This document shows positions 37,713 through 45,055 of a stretch of 53,863 nt of DNA, one piece after another (the stretch's first letter is position 1; every line of letters begins with the position of its first letter). The notes beneath the pieces are model-generated. The model searched no databases. It was not told the DNA's origin and was given only the letters and a program-made list of their open reading frames with translations. A program made the translations under genes and the position numbers. This DNA comes from Gammaproteobacteria bacterium. GTDB taxonomy: Bacteria > Pseudomonadota > Gammaproteobacteria > GRL18. The DNA is taken from the NCBI GenBank assembly GCA_026994225.1, contig JALWRI010000091.1:1-53863 (forward strand), in the 5' to 3' direction.

Positions 37713-39941
37713 GTGATTATACAACAAATATCTGCTAAAAATATTTTTCGCTATGCTCGCCTAGATGTACAAAATATTCCACAACAAGGGTTGATTGCTG
37801 TCAGTGGGAGTAATGAATCCGGTAAAACCACTATTTTTGAAGCGATTGCTTTTGCCTTATTTGGTCGTACTTTTACTTTACAAGGCGATGAATTAATTAA
37901 GCTCATAAAATGGGGTGAAAGCCAGTGTTTTGTCCATGTTGAGTTTCTTGCTAAAGACAACCTCAATTATAGCATTATGCGCACTTTAGATAATAATGGA
38001 CATCAAGGCGCACGCTTGATGCGAGCGGACTCTAAAGAAGTTATTGCTCGGGGAGATAAAGCTGTCAATGCGTTAACAGCTAAATTGTGTGGTTTTCATT
38101 TTGAAGATTTTATTAACTCTTTATATTTAGTACAAGAAGAAAATAATTCCTACGATTTACAAAAAGAGACGATTAAAAGCATAGCTGGTATTACTGCCTT
38201 AGAGCAAGTTAAGCAAGATTGTAACAATGAGCGTAAACAGGCTGAACATGATTTACAAGAAAGCATAGCGCAACAAACAGAAAAACAACACGCTTTAGAT
38301 GTACTCGAATTTAATGAACAAGATTTAGCCACCTTATCAATGGCATTAAGTGATGAGCAAAATAATCTGGAACAAGTTAATATTCGTATTAGCAGTGCTC
38401 AAGAACAACAAAATCATTTACAAAATGTCTATGCCAAGCTGTATACGCAAATGGATAAGATGGAAAATTTGGCACTCGATGGCAAGGATAGTGATTGGAA
38501 AACACAAGTTGATAAAACGCAATCTCTTCTTAGCCCTTTAGAAGAAGCCTATACGCCTGGTATAGATACAACAATAGAAAGCACCCCTGTTACAGGCAAA
38601 TTACAATCTATACTTACTGATTTTAGTAACAAGCTCTTGGCATTGTCTGACTTTAAAACCAAAGTAATTCAATTTCAGGATAAATTACAACAAGAAACGC
38701 AAACATTAACTACTGAATTAAATGCCCTACAACAAAAAAAACAGGTATTACAAACACAACAACAAAAAGCATTACATATCACTTTATTCTTTTTATTTCT
38801 TGCTACCCTAAGCTGGGGAAAATGGGCATTATTAAATATTTACCCTGATTCGTCTTTAGGTATCACACTACATGGCTGGGTGAGTGCTATAGTTCCTCAA
38901 TATGATACTTGGAGTGCAACTTTGCAAACTGCCATTCCTATGACCATCGCTATTTTATTCACCTTGTTATTTATCTTATTTGCTATTCGTACTGGTAGTC
39001 TCAATCGTTTATATACTGATCAACAGCAACAGACTTTTCATATCAAAGAAGAAATAGCTCAATTAAAAAATAAATTGAGCAGCCTGGAAGATATAGACAA
39101 ACAAGGCACCCCTGTTATGCTCAATATTATTGATGATATTAGTGATGAAGCAATGCAATATGATCTACAGCAATTCAAACAAACACAAGGTTCACCATTT
39201 GTAGCACTTACTGAATGGAAAAGTTATTTATCTAAAATCAATCAAATCAGTAGTGAATGCAGTTTACAAATAAATAGTGTCATAGAACAATATGATCAGG
39301 ATATTGCTGATTTAGAGCAAGAAAAAATAGTGATACAAGAAAAAATAGCAGAGTCAAACGAACAAATTACACATGAAAATCAACGCAGGGAACAAGCCTT
39401 TCAATTAATGGATACACTGGCGCAATTAAATAAAACCATTATTGATTTAAATGAACAAATTGCGGTAAGAAAGTCTGCCATCGACTTACTCAACGGTGCT
39501 ATTAAAGATAATACGACTGCCTTTAACATGGATTTACGTAAATTTATTCATCGTACTATGCCATTATTAACGAATGAACGTTATCATTATTTACAACTTT
39601 CTGACTCTTTGGATGTTGCCGTATTTTCAACAGAAAAACATGATTATGTGGAATTAAAAGATGTCTCTACCGGTACACAAAAACAAATTATGCTCTCACT
39701 TCGTCTCGCTCTTGCTGAAGCCTTAGCTGAAACATCCAACAGTGAGCAACAAAGTATTATTTTAGATGAGCCATTTGCCTTTTTTGATCAAGAACGTATA
39801 CAACGTACCTTACAAGCATTTCCTGAGCTAAGTACACGCTTAACTCAAATTTGGGTCATTGCCCAAGAGTTTATCGATGATAGCTCTTTTGCACTGCATA
39901 TTCATTGTCAACATGACAGTGATCTATTAACTAGCCAATAA
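37713..39941 (+). CDS. SMC/SbcC/YhaN-like AAA ATPase with central membrane segments
   Basis: 742 residues. Walker A GSNESGKT (32-39) sits in the N-terminal lobe; the signature-like STGTQKQIMLSLRLALAEAL and Walker B SIILDEPFAF form the C-terminal lobe. Between them are long Q/E/K-rich coiled-coil arms (about 170-250, 300-350, 430-460 and 510-580). Unlike SbcC, the middle carries two strong transmembrane segments (about 355-378 and 408-430), as in YhaN-like membrane SMC proteins. A zinc-hook CxxC is not seen. It may tether DNA or a DNA-repair activity to the membrane (inference). GTG start; partner of the preceding 78-residue protein. Confidence 0.8.
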   Translation: MIIQQISAKNIFRYARLDVQNIPQQGLIAVSGSNESGKTTIFEAIAFALFGRTFTLQGDELIKLIKWGESQCFVHVEFLAKDNLNYSIMRTLDNNGHQGARLMRADSKEVIARGDKAVNALTAKLCGFHFEDFINSLYLVQEENNSYDLQKETIKSIAGITALEQVKQDCNNERKQAEHDLQESIAQQTEKQHALDVLEFNEQDLATLSMALSDEQNNLEQVNIRISSAQEQQNHLQNVYAKLYTQMDKMENLALDGKDSDWKTQVDKTQSLLSPLEEAYTPGIDTTIESTPVTGKLQSILTDFSNKLLALSDFKTKVIQFQDKLQQETQTLTTELNALQQKKQVLQTQQQKALHITLFFLFLATLSWGKWALLNIYPDSSLGITLHGWVSAIVPQYDTWSATLQTAIPMTIAILFTLLFILFAIRTGSLNRLYTDQQQQTFHIKEEIAQLKNKLSSLEDIDKQGTPVMLNIIDDISDEAMQYDLQQFKQTQGSPFVALTEWKSYLSKINQISSECSLQINSVIEQYDQDIADLEQEKIVIQEKIAESNEQITHENQRREQAFQLMDTLAQLNKTIIDLNEQIAVRKSAIDLLNGAIKDNTTAFNMDLRKFIHRTMPLLTNERYHYLQLSDSLDVAVFSTEKHDYVELKDVSTGTQKQIMLSLRLALAEALAETSNSEQQSIILDEPFAFFDQERIQRTLQAFPELSTRLTQIWVIAQEFIDDSSFALHIHCQHDSDLLTSQ

Positions 39942-39965
39942 TACGTCTAAAAAAGCACCTTAAAA

Positions 39966-39992
39966 AAAATGACTCCCCCTGAACAAGGGGGA
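39966..39992 (-). terminator. Terminator for the CBS gene (probably bidirectional)
   Basis: CTCCCCCT pairs with AGGGGGAG around a 5-base loop. Read on the minus strand, a T-run follows, closing the CBS-domain gene; on the plus strand a T-rich tail follows at a distance, so it may also end the ATPase transcript. Confidence 0.75.
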
Positions 39993-40005
39993 GCTCCATC
40001 ATATT

Positions 40006-40428
40006 TTATTTTTTCTCTAATAACTGTACGGTTAACCTTAAAAAATCATTATCGGTAACGATACCTATCAATTTTTGTCCTGCTAAAACGGGTAAACATC
40101 CATGTTTATACTGATGCAAATGCTGTACTGCATCAAGTATTTCTGTTTCATTTTGTTGTGCAACAAAAACATCCGTTACCATAATATCTTCTATTAAAAT
40201 ACTACATTCTATTTTCTTTAATTCTCGCTCAGATAATTCTGCCAAACTAGATACACAATGTGATAATACATCCCTTTGTGTAATCAAACCAATAAATTCC
40301 CGTTTAGTATTAATAATAGGAATATGTCGTATTTTATTTTTTATCATTGCTATCTTAGCGTCATACAATGTATCTTTTCCATATAAAGTAATAGGACTCG
40401 GTGTCATCAAATCAGTGATACTAAACAT
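40006..40428 (-). CDS. CBS-domain-pair protein
   Basis: 140 residues made of two CBS motifs: DLMTPSPITLYG with PIINTKREFIGLITQRDVL, and DIMVTDVFVAQQ with LPVLAGQKLIGIVTDNDFL. Stand-alone CBS pairs bind adenine nucleotides and often sense energy state. It is monocistronic, with a terminator beyond its 3' end and about 300 bases of non-coding sequence before the palindromic region upstream. Target unknown. Confidence 0.88.
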   Translation of the reverse strand: MFSITDLMTPSPITLYGKDTLYDAKIAMIKNKIRHIPIINTKREFIGLITQRDVLSHCVSSLAELSERELKKIECSILIEDIMVTDVFVAQQNETEILDAVQHLHQYKHGCLPVLAGQKLIGIVTDNDFLRLTVQLLEKK

Positions 40429-40610
40429 AATGAAATACTTCCTCTAAATATTGATCTATTCTAGCAACTCATAACATGCACCTTACTGCCCCTCTTGTGT
40501 TACTTCCTACCATAGACTTAAAATTCTGTCTGCCCAATGGCACTGGTAGAGTATAGCAAAAGGTAAATCACAAAACTATTGGCAAAAGCCAATTTACTTT
40601 GCGATTTATG

Positions 40611-40689
40611 CCTTATATCTCCGCCCTAAAGAGCGAAGTTTTACGGCACATTGGTGAACTACCCGCTCCTTTAGGGGCTGGTAGTTCAC
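40611..40689. repeat. IS200/IS605-like palindrome module, left of the methyltransferase
   Basis: A degenerate CCTTATATCTCCGCCCTAAAG hairpin arm is followed by GTGAACTACC (40654-40663) and GGTAGTTCAC (40680-40689) enclosing a second GCTCCT/AGGGGC stem. The same two palindromes recur in the same orientation at 42417-42539, on the other side of the methyltransferase gene. Such hairpins with a GAAGG loop are typical of IS200/IS605 ends. No tnpA or tnpB is present. A short frame through this palindrome is not a gene. Confidence 0.65.
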
Positions 40690-40724
40690 TATATACTAAA
40701 ATCTACGACGAGTTGTGGTTCAGG

Positions 40725-42260
40725 TTAATTAACTTGTTGTACGATTTCAACCCCATAAATGAGATTAAAGTAATGATTTAATTTTTTTAGTTCACTTTCC
40801 TGTATTTGTTTTTTAGCAGCTAGTTTTATTAGCCTTTCAACCTCAATAGTGATTTGCTCTACTAATTCATTAGAAGGAATTAGTAGAGGGATTTTCTTTA
40901 TATAATTAGCTGAGTTGTTGGTGCTTGCATTAATTGTTCTTATTAGCCTATTGCATACTTCAGTATTAAAAAATCCAAGTATGTAATAGGTTAAATTGGT
41001 ATATTTTACTTTTGGAAATATACCAACTATAGACTGATCAAACAATCTCCCATCAATCAAAGAGGCTGTAATAGAAGATGAAGATACCATAGGCACGGCA
41101 ATACCATTTTGAAAATAATATTGTGAGTTTTGAAATCTTGCTTTTTTCTTATTTGTTACACAATATTCATGTATCGCTTCAGTACTCCAATTCATAAACC
41201 ACTCTGAAGGCTTATAGAATCGTTTATTCCCCCCCTTAACAATAGGAACCCAACAAGCCAAGTTATTAATTCCATCTAAAGGTGGTGATAATATATCTGT
41301 ATCTTTGCATATTTCTTTTTCATTTATAGATAAATATTTTTTTGCTCCCCTAGTAACATGCGGAGAGCGACGAAGATATTTTGCGTCATTTCCAGAATAG
41401 AATCCTGTTACGACTGAACAGTAATAATTAATAGTTTTAGCTTTTGAAGCAAGAACAGAAGATATCCATTTTTCCGATGGAAAGAAAAATGCATAGCAAG
41501 GATTTCTTTTGATTTGGTTATATGAAAGTTGGCATACTTCATATTTTTTCTTTTCTTTTGTTAGCAATTTAAGCAAGTCTTTTTGACTTTTTAATTTGCT
41601 GTAAACTGGTATCTTTTGATCCCGTTTAGGAGGACTGTTCAAGATTGAAATAATAGATAGCCCTGCATATCCGAAATTTACACCTGGAAAGAAATTAGAT
41701 GGAAAAGTGGTTATAGATTCAATTGTGTATTTCGATATTATTTCTTTGCGCAATCTTTCATGCACATGTAGGGTTAAATAAGTATCTGGGACAATAAATA
41801 CAAGACGGCCTGATTGTTTCAACATTTCCATTGAGCGAGCCAAAAAAAGGCCATAGCTTTCTTTAGCATATAAAGATGGAAATTCTCTCTTTAATAGTTT
41901 TCTTTTAGCTGGTGTTTGATAAGCTCCATAGGGTGGGTTGGCAATTACCCTATCATATTTTTCCCTAAATAATGCAAGTAGCAGTAGAAAATCTTCATTT
42001 TTTATTTCTATATTTGTGTTCTGAATATACTTATTTCTTAAAATTTCAATGCTTTCTTTATTTAGTTCATATGCCTTTATTTGAGGATTTAGTCCCTGGC
42101 GTATTATTTCATCAATAAACACACCATCTCCTGCGCATGGTTCTAGTACAGAAGTTTGATTGTTACATTCAAGCAAACCAACCATATACGATGTAATAAA
42201 GCTACAGTTCGTATAATAGGCCTGGAATAAATCTTGTTTCCTTTTTGCTGGTGCTACCAT
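40725..42260 (-). CDS. Adenine-specific DNA methyltransferase (Eco57I/TaqI-like)
   Basis: 511-residue N6-adenine methyltransferase. SAM-binding motif I is LEPCAGDGVF (about 39-48) and the catalytic motif IV is NPPY (108-111). The C-terminal half looks like a TaqI-type target-recognition domain (IKRNPCYAFFFPSEKW, YILGFFNTEVCNRLIRT). It has no fused nuclease and no adjacent restriction gene except a deletion scar, so it is an orphan methylase or an antirestriction/regulatory one. Its ribosome-binding GGAGG on the minus strand directly adjoins the arm of an IS-type hairpin (42272-42291), which may affect translation. Base composition resembles the host background. Confidence 0.88.
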   Translation of the reverse strand: MVAPAKRKQDLFQAYYTNCSFITSYMVGLLECNNQTSVLEPCAGDGVFIDEIIRQGLNPQIKAYELNKESIEILRNKYIQNTNIEIKNEDFLLLLALFREKYDRVIANPPYGAYQTPAKRKLLKREFPSLYAKESYGLFLARSMEMLKQSGRLVFIVPDTYLTLHVHERLRKEIISKYTIESITTFPSNFFPGVNFGYAGLSIISILNSPPKRDQKIPVYSKLKSQKDLLKLLTKEKKKYEVCQLSYNQIKRNPCYAFFFPSEKWISSVLASKAKTINYYCSVVTGFYSGNDAKYLRRSPHVTRGAKKYLSINEKEICKDTDILSPPLDGINNLACWVPIVKGGNKRFYKPSEWFMNWSTEAIHEYCVTNKKKARFQNSQYYFQNGIAVPMVSSSSITASLIDGRLFDQSIVGIFPKVKYTNLTYYILGFFNTEVCNRLIRTINASTNNSANYIKKIPLLIPSNELVEQITIEVERLIKLAAKKQIQESELKKLNHYFNLIYGVEIVQQVN

Positions 42261-42271
42261 GTTGACATCCT

Positions 42272-42320
42272 CCCCTTCCTGAAGGAAGGGGATTCCTGTT
42301 AGTCCTTTAGACTAATACAG
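42272..42320. repeat. IS200/IS605 end-like double hairpin at the methyltransferase start
   Basis: CCCCTTCCT and AGGAAGGGG (42272-42291) form a 9-bp stem with a GA loop, preceded by GTTGACATCCT, a sequence typical of IS605-family ends. A second imperfect palindrome, CCTGTTAGTC/GACTAATACAGG, follows to 42320. The minus-strand arm runs directly into the methyltransferase ribosome-binding site. Confidence 0.65.
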
Positions 42321-42416
42321 GTTACGGCTTATTACTAAGCCTTTCGGTTCCTCAATTTTAAAACCCTAATGATCATAACTGGTATTGTAATACACGCTTG
42401 TAGTATTGCAAGTGTA

Positions 42417-42539
42417 CCTTATATCCCCGCCCTGAAGGACGGGGATATAAGGCACGTCTGTTCAATAGCCCTCAACAATAAAGGCTCGTAATAATTTATC
42501 CACGTAAACTACCCGCCCCTAAAGGAGCGGGTAGTTCAC
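42417..42539. repeat. Two strong palindromes, second copy of the IS-like module
   Basis: 42417-42452 is a 17-bp stem with one mismatch (CCTTATATCCCCG on the left arm) and a GA loop. 42504-42539 is a second hairpin with GTAAACTACCCGCCCC against GGAGCGGGTAGTTCAC. Both match the module at 40611-40689, in direct orientation, but the spacing between the two hairpins differs. The sequence between them has no gene. Confidence 0.65.
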
Positions 42540-42606
42540 CTTAAATCAGAGCGTCAGGTAGATCGGCGCCAGCGAGGTGGCCATTAGCGTGAGTTTGGCA
42601 GCTTTG

Positions 42607-43195
42607 TTAAGCATGGATAGCCGCCTGTTGGGTGGGTTGAGCGTCTTGCACTATGCTTGCTTGTCCAGCAGGCTGGAAGGCTTCTTTGAGTACCACCTGC
42701 ATCAGTTGTTCGGCGTGAGTTTTATTGGTTGTTATTCGTTCTTGTTCTTCTGTTGTAATCCCCTTGTATTTTTTATAGCGTTGCCAGAGTGTTTCTGGTG
42801 AGGGGAATTCATCCAGGTTGAGTTCTTGTTCCATCTTGCCGTCAGTACAAGTGCGATCATGTTCATAAAAGCTATCACCATTACTACTATAGACAAAGGG
42901 AATATCCAGGAATTTCTGCATAACCTAAACCCTGCTGTATGCCTGCCTTTACAGAGTGTTTGTTGTCTTTAGCTTCTATGATGGTAATAGGGATGTTAGG
43001 CTTGAAATAAAGTATGTAATCCGCTCTTTTACGTTTACCACGACTGGTGAGGTTGCCTTTGACATAGATTCGACCATCGGTAAATGATACTTCTTCCCTG
43101 ATTTGGGTAAGCGGGTTCCAGCCAGACTTTTCCAAGGCGGGTTGAATGTACTTTGTGCAGATGTCTCTTTCTGATAGGTCTTTTTTAGATGTCAT
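42607..43195 (-). pseudogene. hsdR N-terminal fragment, frameshifted and joined to an hsdS-like C-terminal tail
   Basis: The first frame (43195 to 42887) is the start of a type I restriction subunit R: ERDICTKYIQPAL, then a nuclease-like core with ADYILYFKP and IIEAKD, then QQGLGYAE. One extra G on the plus strand (42909-42910) shifts the frame; removing it restores the canonical AEILDIPFVYSSNGD. The second frame continues through FPSPETLWQRYKKYKGI, normally near residue 160 of HsdR, and then changes to THAEQLMQVVLKEAF, which looks like the end of an HsdS specificity subunit. Most of hsdR, plus other hsd genes, is therefore missing. GC is higher than in neighbours at 42.55-42.7 kb. Confidence 0.75.
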
Positions 43196-43249
43196 GGATT
43201 ACCACTTTTCTCTCATCCTTTAGGTTGCCTCGGTGGTTGGTTTATAAAT

Positions 43250-43302
43250 ATAACGTTTAAAATAAGCGCGTGTTTTTTACGTCCGCTTAATTGACTTGTT
43301 AT
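43250..43302 (-). other. Integron attC-like site downstream of higA
   Basis: Ends ATAAC and GTTAT are complementary; inside, TAAGCG pairs with CGCTTA around a T-rich loop. Length 53 bases, within the attC range. It begins 5 bases past the higA stop on the minus strand, the position expected for a cassette recombination site. Confidence 0.55.
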
Positions 43303-43306
43303 GTGC

Positions 43307-43594
43307 TTATGAGGCGGACAGTTGTGTAACGTGCAACTCCTTACGGCGCTGCTCAGCTTGCCAAAGATCATACTGTGACTGTTGATTTAACCAGCTCTCA
43401 GATGAAGTATTAAAAGCAATCGATAAACGCACAGCCATTTCGGGGCTTATGCCGGACTTACCATTAATAATTGCCGATAATGTTTTACGACTAACACCGA
43501 GAGCTTTTGCTGCTTCTGTAACCGTTAAACCTAATGGCTCAAGACAAAGTTCTTTTAATACTTCGCCGGGATGTGGAGGGTTGTGCATTAACAT
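43307..43594 (-). CDS. higA: HigA-type antitoxin
   Basis: 95-residue XRE-family antitoxin. It opens with the HigA signature [12 protein letters not shown], followed by a helix-turn-helix ([23 protein letters not shown]) and a short C-terminal helix. It neutralises the HigB RNase and represses the shared promoter. It lies 9 bases downstream of higB; toxin-first order is usual for higBA. The pair is followed by an attC-like site, so it looks like a gene cassette; toxin-antitoxin cassettes are common in integron arrays. Confidence 0.9.
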   Translation of the reverse strand: MLMHNPPHPGEVLKELCLEPLGLTVTEAAKALGVSRKTLSAIINGKSGISPEMAVRLSIAFNTSSESWLNQQSQYDLWQAEQRRKELHVTQLSAS

Positions 43595-43603
43595 AATATT
43601 ACC

Positions 43604-43882
43604 TCAATGATAGTCTTCATAATCTACAACCTCTGCATGCACACCATTAAAACGAAAGGTTACACGCCAATTGCCGCTTACACGCACAGACCATGTTTTA
43701 GCTCGATTATCCGTGAGAAGATGCAGGAATAAACCTGGCAAATTCATATCATCAGGTGATGTAGCTGCATTAAGGCGACTTAGAATTGATTGAAGCCGTT
43801 TTATATGTTTAGCTTGAATGCCTGATTTACGACCAGTTTTAAAAAATAACTCTAGTCCTTTATGCTTAAAGCTCTGTATCAT
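43604..43882 (-). CDS. higB: HigB-type mRNA-cleaving toxin
   Basis: 92-residue RelE/HigB-superfamily toxin that cleaves mRNA on the ribosome. The family features are KGLELFFKTG, AKHIKRLQSILSRLNAA, the NLPGLFLHLL segment, and WSVRVSGNWRVTFRF with the C-terminal DYEDYH. Length matches HigB. It is co-transcribed with higA immediately downstream. The promoter would lie in 43883-43940, next to an attC-like half-site. Confidence 0.9.
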   Translation of the reverse strand: MIQSFKHKGLELFFKTGRKSGIQAKHIKRLQSILSRLNAATSPDDMNLPGLFLHLLTDNRAKTWSVRVSGNWRVTFRFNGVHAEVVDYEDYH

Positions 43883-43940
43883 TTATATGACTGTAACCCA
43901 TAACGTGATAGGTGTCAATGTTTTTTATCTTTTTACATAT

Positions 43941-44083
43941 AACGCTTTGCTCAACAGCGCAAAAAGCGTGAAGCAATGTGCCTTCGTTTTATATTGAAGG
44001 GGCTTATCTTGCAATAATTACATATTTTTTGTTTTTTATTCTAACGCCTTGCTCAGTGGCAATTTAAAGCAACTTGTTAGCCA
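43941..44083 (-). other. Damaged attC-like half-site and a short attC-like site overlapping the metR end
   Basis: TAACGCTTTGCTC with GCGCAAAAAGCGTGAAGCAATG (two adjoining pieces, 43941 onward) matches the left half of the attC-like sites at 47393 and 49332, but the right half is missing. CTAACGCCTTGC at 44041 and TTGTTAG near 44080 form a second, minimal site whose right part lies inside the last codons of metR. Confidence 0.45.
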
Positions 44084-44960
44084 CTTTTTTACCAACCACT
44101 ATAAACTGGTTAATATAAGATACACACTTGTCTTGGTTGCGCAAAGCAATAAATAATTTTTTCTGTATGCCATTTTTACCAATACGCAACTTCTGTATAT
44201 CCAGTTTTCTAACATAGTCGTCAGCCAACCATTCAGGTAAAACACAAACACCACGTCCCAATGCAACCATCTGTAGCATAAAATCAATGGACTCTATTTT
44301 TTTGATTTTTTCAGGCATGACGTAAGCAGGGTTTAAAAACTGATTAAGAATATCCAAGCGATCAAGGTTAACAGGAAATGTCAGTAATGTTTCTTTTGAA
44401 AAATGTTCTGGCCTTATTATTTTCTGTCTTGTTAGTTTATGCTGTTTTTCTGTCAACAAAACCAGCTCGTATTTAACTAACTCCTCATAGACAATATTGT
44501 CTTTTTTCTCTATATCTGGTGTTACCAATACATCAATATGATGATTCAATAGCCCTTCTAAACCTGAAAACTGGAATTTATTGACAATATCAATATCCAC
44601 ATCTGGCATCTGCTCCAGAAAAATACCGATGACACTGGTTAGCCACTCATAACAAGGATAACACTCCACGCCGATACGCAGAACGCCTTGGCGGCCTTCG
44701 CCATAGGCTTTGAGCATGTTTTCCGTTTGCTCCAGTACGGGTAATATTTGCTGGGCTGTTTGTAACAACAACTCCCCGGCCTGCGTCAGCCTCAAGCTCC
44801 TGCCTTTTCGCTCCCAAAGCGTTACCTCCATTTTTTTCTCCAGATAGCGTATTTGATGAGAAAGGGCGGACTGGCTTAAATAAAGGGAGTTAGCGGCCTC
44901 TGTGAGTGTCCCCTTTTGATGTAGCGCCTGAATAATTTTAAGATGGCTATGTTCAATCAT
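44064..44960 (-). CDS. metR: LysR-family regulator MetR
   Basis: 298-residue LysR-type activator. The N-terminal winged helix is visible (GTLTEAANSLYLSQSALSHQIRYLEKKM), followed by a periplasmic-binding-like effector domain. Divergent transcription from metE, with paired TGAATAATA sites between them, identifies it as MetR, which activates metE in response to homocysteine. Its 3' end overlaps an attC-like sequence. Similarity within the N-terminal domain to MetR is good by eye; the rest is typical LysR. Confidence 0.9.
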   Translation of the reverse strand: MIEHSHLKIIQALHQKGTLTEAANSLYLSQSALSHQIRYLEKKMEVTLWERKGRSLRLTQAGELLLQTAQQILPVLEQTENMLKAYGEGRQGVLRIGVECYPCYEWLTSVIGIFLEQMPDVDIDIVNKFQFSGLEGLLNHHIDVLVTPDIEKKDNIVYEELVKYELVLLTEKQHKLTRQKIIRPEHFSKETLLTFPVNLDRLDILNQFLNPAYVMPEKIKKIESIDFMLQMVALGRGVCVLPEWLADDYVRKLDIQKLRIGKNGIQKKLFIALRNQDKCVSYINQFIVVGKKVANKLL

Positions 44961-44963
44961 TTA

Positions 44964-45007
44964 TGAATAATACTCATGGTTAGAGTAAAAACAATCATTA
45001 TTATTCA
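44964..45007. promoter_or_regulatory. metR operator: Paired MetR operator candidates in the metR-metE spacer
   Basis: TGAATAATACTCA (44964-44976) on the plus strand and TGAATAATAATGA (45007-44995) on the minus strand form an inverted pair. Each resembles the MetR consensus TGAAnnTnnTTCA imperfectly. They sit between the divergent starts, as in the known metR-metE control region. Confidence 0.5.
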
Positions 45008-45055
45008 TTTGCTGGAAAAAGTACACTAACTGATTTTTAGACAATGGATAGATAC

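Noticed and set aside
40599..40781. 60-codon frame on the plus strand.
   Set aside because: It runs through an IS-type palindrome and into the 3' end of the methyltransferase; no ribosome-binding site or protein-like pattern.
40611..42539. CRISPR array suggested by recurring palindromes.
   Set aside because: The spacing is irregular, only two copies exist and there are no cas genes; IS ends explain them better.
42577..42801. 74-codon plus-strand frame.
   Set aside because: It is the antisense shadow of the hsdR-hsdS remnant.
40725..43195. A BREX- or complete type I restriction system.
   Set aside because: Only an orphan methylase and an N-terminal hsdR fragment are present; no translocase, specificity or accessory genes.
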